Of a stretch of 64,000 bases of DNA, positions 8,920-17,220 are shown piece after piece. Made by a program: the position numbers and the translations under genes. The stretch comes from an uncultured Pseudomonadales bacterium (GTDB taxonomy: Bacteria; Pseudomonadota; Gammaproteobacteria; Pseudomonadales; Cellvibrionaceae), in assembly GCA_947487765.1 (NCBI GenBank), contig CANKXO010000002.1, positions 620,001-684,000 on the forward strand, given 5' to 3'. How positions within the stretch are numbered: the stretch's first letter is position 1; the number at the start of each line of letters is the position of its first letter. Under the pieces are notes generated by a model. That model was given only the letters and a program-made list of their open reading frames with translations, was not told where the DNA came from and made no database searches.

Positions 8920-10272
8920 TTATTTTTCAGATTGGCGAGCAATCATTCCAGTAGATTGCTCTTCTAAAACTTCTTGAATACGCTTGGCGCGACTAGAACC
9001 TGCGGTGTGCAACAGCACCATCGGGATAGCAACACACAAACCCAATACCGTTGTCACCAACGCTTGTGAAATACCACCCGCCATTAATTTGGGATCCCCT
9101 GCCCCGAAGAGCGTGATAGCCTGAAACGTTTGAATCATACCGGTCACCGTCCCTAACAGCCCCATTAGTGGTGCAACTACAGCAATAATTTTTACGGCCA
9201 TTAACCAAGCATTAAGCCGTGGCGTTTCTTTCATTATCGCTTCACCAAGCCGCAATTCTATTGACTCAAGATCACTGCCCGCATGCTTTTCATAAACCTG
9301 AATAACACGGCCTAACGGATTATTGATATTGACTTTATTTAACTGTGATGTTTGTTTTTTCACTTTAATATCTGTCAAATTCAGCAGCACAATTTTTACT
9401 AAAGCGATACATAAACCGACCAAGCCCATGACAATAATAATGTAACCAACAACGCCACCTTGATGAACCCGCTCAATTAATGTCGGGCTATCAACCATCG
9501 CTGAAAGTAACTGGCCCTGCGTTGGATCCATAGAAAAATTCACTACGCCAGTACGGCTATTTTCTAATTCAGTCGCCTGCGCCAAGAAGCGGGATTGAGG
9601 TTGCCGAGGTAATTCCGACAAACCCGTTACCGAGTCGTAATGCAAGAATTTTCCACCAGCAACAGCATTGAATATACCAACTCGTGTTACTGTGGTTTCT
9701 TGAGACTGACCACTGTTATCAACGACGTTAGCCTGAAATTGTTTTATTTTTCCTTGCTCCGTCATTTCCTGTAACAGCTGAAACCAGACATGTTCAATTT
9801 CACCCAACGAAACTAGTTCATTAGACTGACCTATCTTTTGCGAGATCTGCGCTAACTTCTCAGAACGATTGGGAATCTGGGCACTAATTAATGAAGTATC
9901 AAAATGTACTTTTGCTTCGGCCGTCGTTTGCTGAAGTGTGCCCAATAATTCTTTAAGATTTCCTAATTCTTCATTTAGCTCTTGACGCAATCCAACAAGT
10001 ACTTTTTCATTCTCATCAAACTGAGTTTCGAGACTTGCGCTACGCTGCTCTTGTTGTGTGCGTTCTTGGCGTATTTGATTCAACTGCTGTTGTTGCGTTT
10101 TTCGTTGCGATTTAAACACCTGTTCACGTGCTTGCTGCTGTTGTTTATCACGTACATGCCCTGCCTTAACATTATCTAACAGACGATCAAGCGATATATC
10201 TGCACCACTGACATGTACATTAAATAGCAAAATACTAACGCCCAACATTAACGGAAAAAATCCTTTCTTCAT
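8920..10272 (-). CDS. Large TolQ/ExbB-like protein of the TonB2 system (TtpC-like)
   Basis: A 450-residue protein with a signal peptide (PLMLGVSILLFNVHVSGA), a long Gln/Arg-rich coiled coil at about residues 30-120 (KQQQQAREQVFKSQRKTQQQ), a periplasmic region, and a C-terminal MotA/TolQ/ExbB core from about residue 280. The core has membrane helices and the diagnostic VVAPLMGLLGTVTGMIQTFQ block followed by GISQALVTTVLGLCVAIPMV. This architecture matches TtpC, required for TonB2-dependent uptake in Vibrio. The ATG follows the DUF3450 stop codon directly, with a strong ribosome-binding site (GGAGGGAG) inside the end of that gene, indicating coupling. Confidence 0.88.
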   Translation of the reverse strand: MKKGFFPLMLGVSILLFNVHVSGADISLDRLLDNVKAGHVRDKQQQQAREQVFKSQRKTQQQQLNQIRQERTQQEQRSASLETQFDENEKVLVGLRQELNEELGNLKELLGTLQQTTAEAKVHFDTSLISAQIPNRSEKLAQISQKIGQSNELVSLGEIEHVWFQLLQEMTEQGKIKQFQANVVDNSGQSQETTVTRVGIFNAVAGGKFLHYDSVTGLSELPRQPQSRFLAQATELENSRTGVVNFSMDPTQGQLLSAMVDSPTLIERVHQGGVVGYIIIVMGLVGLCIALVKIVLLNLTDIKVKKQTSQLNKVNINNPLGRVIQVYEKHAGSDLESIELRLGEAIMKETPRLNAWLMAVKIIAVVAPLMGLLGTVTGMIQTFQAITLFGAGDPKLMAGGISQALVTTVLGLCVAIPMVLLHTAGSSRAKRIQEVLEEQSTGMIARQSEK

Positions 10273-11049
10273 TTACACTCCCTCCGGTGAAGCAACAGGT
10301 AAGGTGAGTAAATCTGGTGCCAATTGTTTAGCCGCAATGCGAATTGATTGACGTATATTTCTGTTATATTGAGAATCTAACACTATCCATGTGCTACTCT
10401 GCTTATCCCAAACAGCGGATTTTTTTCCATTTTTAGTCTGGTAATACAAACCGATACGACCTATACGCAATACGTTAACAGCCAGCACCTGATCACCAAC
10501 TTTTAGCTGATCAGTATAAGTTTCAATAGAACGACCATAAGCATTTTCAATTTCATAGGCCTCTAACACTTTACGGAAACGCTCTGCTGCGGAGATGTTG
10601 GCATCATTCAAATAAGCTTTGAGATTTTCTATTCGTTCACGCCGCTCTGATAATGAAAAAGGCAAGTCTGCATTAACAAAAACATCCAACGCATCAATCA
10701 TTTTCACCATTAAGGGCACAATCTGACGCTCAACAACGGCAGCCTCTTGAATAGAGCTTTTCAACGAATTAATAGCCGCTTGCTGGTTATTTAACTGCCG
10801 CTCTAACTGTTGGTTATAAACTTTCAATCCATCAACGATTTTACTTTCGTTACGAAACTGGGTGACTAATGTATCCGTTTTATCAGCAATCGTATCAATT
10901 CGCTGTTGAGAGCGCTGACCATCATTAATCCGCTTTTCTTCAGCATTAATAATTTGATCTGTTGTTGCTGCGTACACTACTGGATAGCAAAAAAACACTA
11001 TCGCAGATAACATCCATATCACATGCTTTGAGAGAGAGTTGATCATCAT
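10273..11049 (-). CDS. DUF3450 family protein of the TonB2 system
   Basis: A 258-residue exported protein with a signal peptide (HVIWMLSAIVFFCYPVVYA), a long coiled coil (residues about 35-110), and a C-terminal domain with the family block VLAVNVLRIGRIGLYYQT. It matches DUF3450, the first gene of the six-gene gammaproteobacterial TonB2 cluster. Its exact role is not known to me; its position and coiled coil suggest a periplasmic partner of the TolQ-like protein. It starts 42 bp after the second ABC permease gene, so the transporter genes and the TonB2 genes look like one transcription unit. ATG ATG doublet start. Confidence 0.85.
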   Translation of the reverse strand: MMINSLSKHVIWMLSAIVFFCYPVVYAATTDQIINAEEKRINDGQRSQQRIDTIADKTDTLVTQFRNESKIVDGLKVYNQQLERQLNNQQAAINSLKSSIQEAAVVERQIVPLMVKMIDALDVFVNADLPFSLSERRERIENLKAYLNDANISAAERFRKVLEAYEIENAYGRSIETYTDQLKVGDQVLAVNVLRIGRIGLYYQTKNGKKSAVWDKQSSTWIVLDSQYNRNIRQSIRIAAKQLAPDLLTLPVASPEGV

Positions 11050-11091
11050 TTTTCTCAGAAAATTAATAAAAGGTTTAAATAAATTCCGCTA

Positions 11092-12354
11092 TCACGGTAA
11101 AAAACGAGGTAAATCATCCATCACTTGAAGATTGAACTCACTTTTATTGAACAATAAGGGATAATAAAAATAGCGTAGCGACTGGTGAAAATCCCGTACA
11201 CGCTGTTCATATCCCAGAGACGCCGTGATATCGGTATCTGCTAGAGATGTCATCAGTCGTTGCGTCATCATCGGTGGAGAAAAAAATGCGACAACACCTG
11301 CGGCAGTGTCTTTTTTAGCAATAGCGTTTCGGTAGGCATTCGATAAATCTTCAGTTTTTTGGTCACCAACTTGTTGAAAAGCGTAATACCACTTCCATTC
11401 AAACGATGATTCCATTTGTGTATGCTCTGCCCAATCAGGGTGCTTACTCAAAAATGCATCCCATGTATCTGAAAATGGTAGATCCCAAGCATCATTAACC
11501 GTTTCTCGTTGTAGCAGTAGTAAGTCTCCCCCATTAGGACTCTTTACCGTTTTATTGATGGCTGTATCACTGACAACAGGCACAATCACAGCTAACGTAA
11601 GCCACAATGCTAATAGCGCAGAAGCAATACGCGGGGAACTTTGTCCACGCATTGCCATTAATTTACCGACGGTAATAGTTATGGCTCCCCAGAATAGAAG
11701 GTGTGCTAGCGTAATTAGAGCCATCAGAACAGTTTTGCTCAACGATGCCTGCATAATGGCAGCGCCGACAAATAAAGGAAGCAATAAGACCAGCATCAAC
11801 GCGATAGATAATACGAGCGCACGTGCTGTCCATAAGGTATGTTGATTTCTAGCAGTAACAATCAATAAATCAAAGCGACCAGCTTCACGCTCACTGGAAC
11901 GAATATCATGCAGCAAAAGAATAATAAACAAAGGCATCAGCACACTGATTAAAAATGCAAAATCAAATCGTCCTAAAAACGATAATTCGGGATTATCAGC
12001 GTCGGTTTCGTAGATTTGCCCTTCAAGAGCCAGCATACGGATACGATGTTTCCACGGATAGATATCCCGTTGTCCCATAGCAGCAAAAGCCAGGGGTGAT
12101 GGCGGAAAATAGGTTAGATGAAAACTATAATAAGCCGCACTGCCATAGCTGGACTGTTTCTCTAATGCTTGAGCTCTATCAACATTATCTTTTTCCAATA
12201 AACTCTCAATAGTGTTCTGCTGCGCTTGAGTTTCAGCTATACCACTCCATACTGAAAAAATAGAAAGAGCCAATACAATCATCAAAAATATCAGCACATA
12301 AGGTTGCCGCGAGAGAAATATAGTTTCTCTAGAAAAATCAGAAAATCTAATCAC
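11092..12354 (-). CDS. ABC-2 type permease (DUF3526-like), second subunit
   Basis: A 420-residue inner-membrane protein. It starts with GTG overlapping the TGA of the upstream permease (GTGA), with GGAG before it. An N-terminal helix (VLIFLMIVLALSIFSVWSG) is followed by a large periplasmic loop containing the block YSFHLTYFPPSPLAFAAMGQRD. Then come about five helices, the first followed by the ABC-2 type LLHDIRSSEREAGRFDLLIV coupling stretch, and a second large loop toward the C-terminus. This two-loop layout is typical of DUF3526 permeases. It pairs with the first permease and the ATPase upstream. Substrate unknown. Confidence 0.8.
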   Translation of the reverse strand: MIRFSDFSRETIFLSRQPYVLIFLMIVLALSIFSVWSGIAETQAQQNTIESLLEKDNVDRAQALEKQSSYGSAAYYSFHLTYFPPSPLAFAAMGQRDIYPWKHRIRMLALEGQIYETDADNPELSFLGRFDFAFLISVLMPLFIILLLHDIRSSEREAGRFDLLIVTARNQHTLWTARALVLSIALMLVLLLPLFVGAAIMQASLSKTVLMALITLAHLLFWGAITITVGKLMAMRGQSSPRIASALLALWLTLAVIVPVVSDTAINKTVKSPNGGDLLLLQRETVNDAWDLPFSDTWDAFLSKHPDWAEHTQMESSFEWKWYYAFQQVGDQKTEDLSNAYRNAIAKKDTAAGVVAFFSPPMMTQRLMTSLADTDITASLGYEQRVRDFHQSLRYFYYPLLFNKSEFNLQVMDDLPRFLP

Positions 12355-13778
12355 TGCTCCATCCTCCGACTCGCACGCTTAATTAACAATAAGGTCACAA
12401 TGCACCAAAATAGTAGTTGTAAGCTGTAGAGTAGACTTTGATGAAGGCGAGCCATTCCTGGTTGCGGCTCAAATGAAAAAGAGGAAAGAATGTTCCAATT
12501 ACCTGCGTCGACTCGCGCGACTACATCATCTCGATAGCGATTGATATCTGTATGGTAATCGAGTTTATGTTGGTGAACATGATTCAGTGATTGTATAAAT
12601 TCATACCTAAGTGCTTCAGCTTCTCGTAAAAAACGGTGGTGCGTTTCCAGATTTGTCCCCGCCATCATCATAGAAAAAGTTCGGATAGAAACGGTAGGAG
12701 ATAGCCAACCGAAATGTCTGGCAATTTCGGCTTGTGATACCTCTTCCTGCATACGGATTTCAGCAAATTGATTCAATACTTTGGTCAATTTTTCTTCAGA
12801 ATATTCTGCGACAACACCACGAAAGTTAACCGGTAAATCTGCGATATCATTAACATTATGTTTGGCTAATAAATTCGCTTTTAATTGGTTAAAGGCGGGA
12901 TCTGACGCATTGTGGCCATCACCCAATTTTCTAAGCTCTTCAAGTACTGCAAAGTCAGCTTCTAACTTACCAGGTGATGGAACAATAGATGCAGCAGTAG
13001 AACTACTGATTCGAGGAATGAGTATACAAAGAGCAATCCATAAGCAAATCAAGCTTGCAAAGCTCGTATTTTTTCGAGAACTGAAAGTAGAAACCCATAA
13101 AACAATTGCACCCCAAATTAAAATATAGAGAAAATAGCCTACGACAAAGCCGGTAGTCACAATAATAGATTCGCCCGTAACACTCGCCCAAATACTCGCA
13201 AGAGCCAGTGGCAATAGCACTAATAGTCCACTACCAACCAAAGCGAGAAATTTCCCTGTCAACACTTCTCGCTTTTTAACGCCTTGGGTCAACATGATAT
13301 TTAATGTGCCTGCTTCTTTTTCTCTTGTAATACAGGCATAGCCCACCAAAATCATTAATAGAGGTACTAATACCTGCATCAGAAAGGCTGGGGATAAGCT
13401 ACTAAACCGTGTCAATCCACTGGATTGCCTTTGGTCTGCAAATGTCGCGCTATTTTGTCGGTGTCCCTCAAGAAATATGGAAGTGCCCGTATAAGCATCC
13501 ACACCTGGTTCAATCATACTTAATGGCGAAGGTGCACGAAATACATAGTGCCCATAGTGAACCATACGGTGGGGATGACGATCAGGCTGCTCTAAAAACC
13601 GAGATTCTGATACTTGCTGAAAGTGTTTTCGCTCATCAGCCGCTTGGCGCACTTCAATAGTATTGACAACAACGGAGGCTAGCGTCAGTACTACACCGAT
13701 GAAAATAACAGTTGTTGCTAACTTAGTGCGCTGCCAATAACGCCACTCATCCAGCATAATCTGCTTAGTCGCGTTCAT
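12351..13778 (-). CDS. ABC-2 type permease (DUF3526-like), first subunit
   Basis: A 475-residue membrane protein that overlaps the ATPase gene by ATGA. It has an N-terminal helix (TTVIFIGVVLTLASVVVN), a periplasmic loop with VHYGHYVFRAPSPLSMIEPG, then SPAFLMQVLVPLLMILVGYA with the coupling stretch TREKEAGTLNIMLTQGVKKRE. Further helices, a second large loop (about residues 265-440) and a last helix (LLFWCIVTLLLI) follow. The FRAPSPL and REKEAGTL blocks are shared with the downstream permease, so the two are paralogues forming a heterodimer. The second loop holds several histidines (NHVHQHKLDYH), suggestive of metal contact, but this is only a hint. Confidence 0.82.
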   Translation of the reverse strand: MNATKQIMLDEWRYWQRTKLATTVIFIGVVLTLASVVVNTIEVRQAADERKHFQQVSESRFLEQPDRHPHRMVHYGHYVFRAPSPLSMIEPGVDAYTGTSIFLEGHRQNSATFADQRQSSGLTRFSSLSPAFLMQVLVPLLMILVGYACITREKEAGTLNIMLTQGVKKREVLTGKFLALVGSGLLVLLPLALASIWASVTGESIIVTTGFVVGYFLYILIWGAIVLWVSTFSSRKNTSFASLICLWIALCILIPRISSSTAASIVPSPGKLEADFAVLEELRKLGDGHNASDPAFNQLKANLLAKHNVNDIADLPVNFRGVVAEYSEEKLTKVLNQFAEIRMQEEVSQAEIARHFGWLSPTVSIRTFSMMMAGTNLETHHRFLREAEALRYEFIQSLNHVHQHKLDYHTDINRYRDDVVARVDAGNWNILSSFSFEPQPGMARLHQSLLYSLQLLFWCIVTLLLIKRASRRMEQ

Positions 13779-14497
13779 TTTATTTTTCCTTGGGAAAAAG
13801 CAGCGTGTACTTCCTCGATATCAATATGCGCATTATTTTTGCGCTCGAACATACCAACAATTTTCCCCTTATCCAGCAAACCAATTCTGTGGGCAACTTG
13901 ACAAGCGCCATAGACATCATGGGTAACCATAAAAATGGTAGAACCACTATTCGCTAAGGTCGTAATCAATTGATTAAATTCGTCAATGGCTCTTGGGTCC
14001 AGACCTGAAGTGGGTTCATCTAAAAGTAACACTGGAGCTTCACGCAATAAGGCCAAGGCAATAGCTGTTTTTTGGCGCATTCCTTTTGAATAATGAGATA
14101 AGTTTTTGTGCCAAGCATCAGTTTGGAGAGAAACTTTTGTCAGTGCTTCTTCTATTTCTGGTTGAGCCTGCTTAATACCAGCTAACGATAAAAAGTATTC
14201 AATATTTTCAATTCCAGTTAAGTGTCCATACAACATAACCGACTCAGGAAGATAGGCCACTTTGCTACGAATAGTATTAATATCTGCATCAACCGATAAC
14301 CCCATAACCGATGCAGTGCCGCTAGAAGGAGATACAGCACCAAGAAACGTTTTCAGGGTGGTAGATTTTCCTGCTCCATTACCGCCCAACAACGCAAAAA
14401 CTTCGCCTCGGCCTATTGTAAAATTAAGATTATCGATCACATCATTTTGTGCAAGTTTTACACACAGTGATGATGCAGCGACTACTTGATCAGGCAT
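13775..14497 (-). CDS. ABC transporter ATP-binding protein (ABC-2 type)
   Basis: A 240-residue ATPase with Walker A GGNGAGKST, signature SHYSKGMRQK, Walker B LLLDEPTSGLDP and the H-loop MVTHDV. It is closest in style to the CcmA/NosF/YadG group that powers ABC-2 permeases, not to ZnuC. It is the first gene of the minus-strand run. A clear ribosome-binding site (AAAGGAAAG) precedes the ATG, and a Zur-type palindrome lies about 40 bp upstream of the start, so the whole run is probably zinc-regulated. Confidence 0.92.
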   Translation of the reverse strand: MPDQVVAASSLCVKLAQNDVIDNLNFTIGRGEVFALLGGNGAGKSTTLKTFLGAVSPSSGTASVMGLSVDADINTIRSKVAYLPESVMLYGHLTGIENIEYFLSLAGIKQAQPEIEEALTKVSLQTDAWHKNLSHYSKGMRQKTAIALALLREAPVLLLDEPTSGLDPRAIDEFNQLITTLANSGSTIFMVTHDVYGACQVAHRIGLLDKGKIVGMFERKNNAHIDIEEVHAAFSQGKIK

Positions 14498-14535
14498 GAA
14501 TGACTTTCCTTTATATAGAGATAATTAAATCGGTC

Positions 14536-14553
14536 GCTATGTTATAACATAAC
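14536..14553 (-). promoter_or_regulatory. Zur-type operator before the ABC/TonB2 operon
   Basis: GCTATGTTATAACATAAC: its 14-bp centre TATGTTATAACATA is a perfect palindrome, and it matches 17 of 18 bases of the box before the plus-strand zinc operon. The pattern agrees with gammaproteobacterial Zur boxes, which centre on a GTTATAACATAAC-like palindrome. It lies 39-56 bp upstream of the ATPase start, where it would overlap the promoter. Confidence 0.75.
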
Positions 14554-14751
14554 CAAATTATTCACAAAGATAAGAGAAGAAACGCGACCATCTTTTTGAA
14601 ATTCTTGTATCTGTTCAGGGCCTAGCTTCAAATAGCCTCGCACTTATAGGACATCGGAAAGCCTTGTATAAAACCCTGACTTTTGAGTCGCTGCTCTCAA
14701 ATATATGCGACCTAATCTGAAATCTAAGCAAATTATAACGTAATACTATTG

Positions 14752-14782
14752 CAAATGATTATGATTCTTATTATCAATTATA
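14752..14782. promoter_or_regulatory. Fur-box-like sequence
   Basis: AT-rich stretch containing AATGATTATGATTCTTATTA and then TATCAATTAT. It has repeated GAT/ATT units like the GATAATGATAATCATTATC Fur consensus. No gene starts close by, so its function is doubtful; it may be left from a lost iron-regulated gene. Confidence 0.3.
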
Positions 14783-14963
14783 AATTAACTAAGCGCGCAC
14801 CCCTCTTACCTCAAACAGATTTAATGGCTTCACAAAACTAGATTTAGCGAAAACTACTCAGCCTAGAATCATGCAGCTAAGCTTGAGCATGCGTATCTTT
14901 TTTATTTAAGTGAAATAGCTTTTAACGAATTGATATTGTGCTAATTAAAGGAGCCAAGGATTT

Positions 14964-15077
14964 TTGAAAAATAATTGGGTCACCTTCCTACAAGGCAAAG
15001 TGCGCCTAGATAAAACATCAGAAATTAAATCATTATTTTTAATAATCAACAGCTTAAGCCACTATCACCTACGCTGA
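14964..15077 (+). CDS. Possible 37-residue ORF or gene remnant
   Basis: TTG-initiated frame, MKNNWVTFLQGKVRLDKTSE..., with AAAGGAG about 10 bases upstream. The FLQGKVRL stretch loosely recalls the N-terminus of some SAM-dependent methyltransferases, but the family's following residues are absent. It could be a truncated gene start or chance. Not recognised. Confidence 0.2.
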   Translation: MKNNWVTFLQGKVRLDKTSEIKSLFLIINSLSHYHLR

Positions 15078-15217
15078 CACTTGCTACATATCAAGAACCA
15101 TTTTCAAAAGTCGCATAGGTGTCGAAACTTCATTAACCGCGACCGTTTTCCTTAATAATCTCCTATATGACTTAACTGATTACCCCATTCGTACTGTTAA
15201 CTCTTTTAGTTTTTAAA

Positions 15218-15235
15218 GTTATGTTATAACATAAC
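15218..15235 (+). promoter_or_regulatory. Zur-type operator before the zinc operon
   Basis: GTTATGTTATAACATAAC is a perfect 18-bp palindrome of Zur-box type, 63-80 bp upstream of the COG0523 GTPase ATG. Its near-identical partner at 14536-14553 faces the opposite operon. The genes downstream are the classical Zur regulon set, which supports the call. Confidence 0.82.
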
Positions 15236-15297
15236 AAAATGAGCTGTTACACCTCTAAAGAAAATTCAAAGAAGAACTTGTAAGAAAAAGGGCAAAC

Positions 15298-16506
15298 ATG
15301 AGTCAAATAGAAAAACTCCCCGTCACAGTACTCTCTGGCTTCCTTGGCGCAGGAAAAACCACGGTATTGAGCCATATCTTGAATAATCGGCAAGGCCGCA
15401 AAGTAGCGGTTATTGTCAATGATATGAGCGAGATAAATATAGATTCGGCGATTGTGCAAAAGGAAGTGTCATTAAATCACAGCGAAGAAAAACTAGTAGA
15501 AATGAGCAATGGCTGCATTTGTTGCACCTTGCGCGAGGACTTACTGCTAGAGGTCAATAAGCTTGCGAAAACCGGTCGCTTCGATTATCTAATGATTGAA
15601 TCAACGGGCATTTCTGAGCCGCTACCGGTGGCAGAAACCTTTACCTTTGCCGACGAAGACGGTGTGTCTTTATCTGATGTTGCAACCCTGGATACGATGG
15701 TAACGGTTGTCGATGCGGTTAATTTTCTCAATGACTATGACGAAGCTCAGTCTTTAAAAGATAAAGGGGAGCACCTCGGTGAAGAGGATGAACGCAGCGT
15801 AGCCGATCTATTAGTTGATCAAGTTGAATTTGCTGATGTTATTTTAATTAGTAAAACCGATTTAGTAGAGACAACGGCTTTAGAACGATTAACGGCTATA
15901 TTAAAAACTCTCAATACCTCTGCCTCAATTATTTCTATCCAAAATGGACAAGTTGATGTTGATCGAGTTCTGGGAACCCGCCTATTTGATTTTGAACGGG
16001 CTCAACAGGCACCTGGCTGGCTAAAAGAAATGCGAGGTGAGCATGTTCCTGAAACCGAAGAGTATGGAATTGGTAGCTTTAGCTACGAGGCAAGGAAACC
16101 GTTCCACCCCGAAAAATTTTATCACTTCCTACATAGCACAGAACAATACGGAAAACTCATCCGTTCTAAAGGCTACTTTTGGTTAGCGACACGGCCGGAG
16201 TTCGCCGGCCAATGGAGTCAAGCTGGTGGGATTGCCCGCTATGGTTTCGCAGGTATGTTCTGGAAATCTGTACCTCAAGAAAACTGGCCAACCGATGAAG
16301 AATACCTGGCATCGATTCAGAAAATCTGGGTAGAACCCTTTGGCGATATGCGACAAGAATTAGTTTTTATTGGTCAAGGCTTAGATAAAAACAAAATTAC
16401 ACAGGCACTTGACGATTGCCTATTGAACGAAGACGAATTATTAGAAGGGAAAGCTTACTGGCAAACACTGAATGATCCCTTTCCTGCATGGAAGGAAAGT
16501 GCATAA
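15298..16506 (+). CDS. COG0523 family GTPase (CobW/ZigA-like zinc metallochaperone)
   Basis: A 402-residue G3E-family GTPase. It has the P-loop GFLGAGKTT (residues 14-22), the metal-binding C73-I-C-C76 motif (NGCICCTL), the [10 protein letters not shown] switch region and SKTDL as the G4-type motif. The C-terminal CobW_C domain includes [12 protein letters not shown] and [10 protein letters not shown]. Zur-controlled members of this family (ZigA, YeiR and relatives) are thought to move zinc to client proteins during starvation. The gene has an AAAGGG ribosome-binding site and is the first of five plus-strand genes behind a Zur box. The exact subgroup and client protein cannot be told from sequence. 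Confidence 0.9.
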   Translation: MSQIEKLPVTVLSGFLGAGKTTVLSHILNNRQGRKVAVIVNDMSEINIDSAIVQKEVSLNHSEEKLVEMSNGCICCTLREDLLLEVNKLAKTGRFDYLMIESTGISEPLPVAETFTFADEDGVSLSDVATLDTMVTVVDAVNFLNDYDEAQSLKDKGEHLGEEDERSVADLLVDQVEFADVILISKTDLVETTALERLTAILKTLNTSASIISIQNGQVDVDRVLGTRLFDFERAQQAPGWLKEMRGEHVPETEEYGIGSFSYEARKPFHPEKFYHFLHSTEQYGKLIRSKGYFWLATRPEFAGQWSQAGGIARYGFAGMFWKSVPQENWPTDEEYLASIQKIWVEPFGDMRQELVFIGQGLDKNKITQALDDCLLNEDELLEGKAYWQTLNDPFPAWKESA

Positions 16507-16508
16507 AC

Positions 16509-17180
16509 ATGACTACCTCAACAATGAGCACTTGTGCGCTAGAGCCTACAAAAATTCGATGTATAGCATCAGATGAAGCTGCAATTTTTACCGACATTTA
16601 TTGCGAAGACACTAATATTGTTATTTGGCAACGAACACTATCTTCGAGTTTACAACAAACCGTTAACCATTTTTTAAGCGCTAACAGTAAGTTTCAAACG
16701 TCGATGACAGTCACGCCCCAAAGTGCTTTCTCTAGCATAGACAAACTACTTAGCCGTTCAGCTTGTCATTCTGAGTTGAGCGAAAATATTGCCGAGCTAG
16801 TGGATATGTTTTGCTGTTTGTTTGATTTAAAACGCGCAGGTTTGCGACTAACAGCATTGGATCGCGCCATGTGCCCTAAATTTCATGTCGACCAAGTGCC
16901 TTGCCGATTGGTAACGACCTACCAAGGGATCGCAACAGAATGGCTACCTCACAACACTGTTGATCGTACTAAATTAGGCAGAGGCAGCCAAGGACTTTCA
17001 GATTCACAATCGGGCCTCTATCAAAACAAGAGTGACATCCATCAACTAAATAGTGGCGATGTTGGCCTGCTAAAAGGTGAGCGCTGGGAAGGCAATGAAA
17101 ACGCAGGCTTAGTCCACCGCTCGCCCTCGGTATCACCCGATGAATGTCGCCTTCTACTCACACTCGATTTTATTAATTAA
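16509..17180 (+). CDS. DUF1826 domain-containing protein
   Basis: A 223-residue soluble protein. I start it at ATG 16509, three bases after the GTPase stop. It carries the diagnostic block ALDRAMCPKFHVDQVPCRLV, then TTYQGIATEWLPHNTVDR, and near the end LLKGERWEGN and HRSP. This matches DUF1826, a family that repeatedly sits beside COG0523 GTPases in Zur regulons. The conserved His, Asp, Cys and later HRSP recall a metal- or 2-oxoglutarate-binding fold, but no activity is established to my knowledge. Function unknown; zinc homeostasis by association. Confidence 0.85.
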   Translation: MTTSTMSTCALEPTKIRCIASDEAAIFTDIYCEDTNIVIWQRTLSSSLQQTVNHFLSANSKFQTSMTVTPQSAFSSIDKLLSRSACHSELSENIAELVDMFCCLFDLKRAGLRLTALDRAMCPKFHVDQVPCRLVTTYQGIATEWLPHNTVDRTKLGRGSQGLSDSQSGLYQNKSDIHQLNSGDVGLLKGERWEGNENAGLVHRSPSVSPDECRLLLTLDFIN

Positions 17181-17220
17181 TAATAAATTTATACCAATAG
17201 TTAAATCTTTAGGAGAAATA

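Larger units (their letters stand above)
14554..15217. other. 660-bp region between the two Zur boxes, no sure gene
   Basis: I see no long reading frame. It holds a Fur-box-like AT stretch (14752-14782), a degenerate half Zur site near 14733-14746 (TTATAACGTAAT), and one short frame (14964-15077) with a good ribosome-binding site. The length and scraps of signal suggest a decayed gene, but I cannot identify one. Confidence 0.4.
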
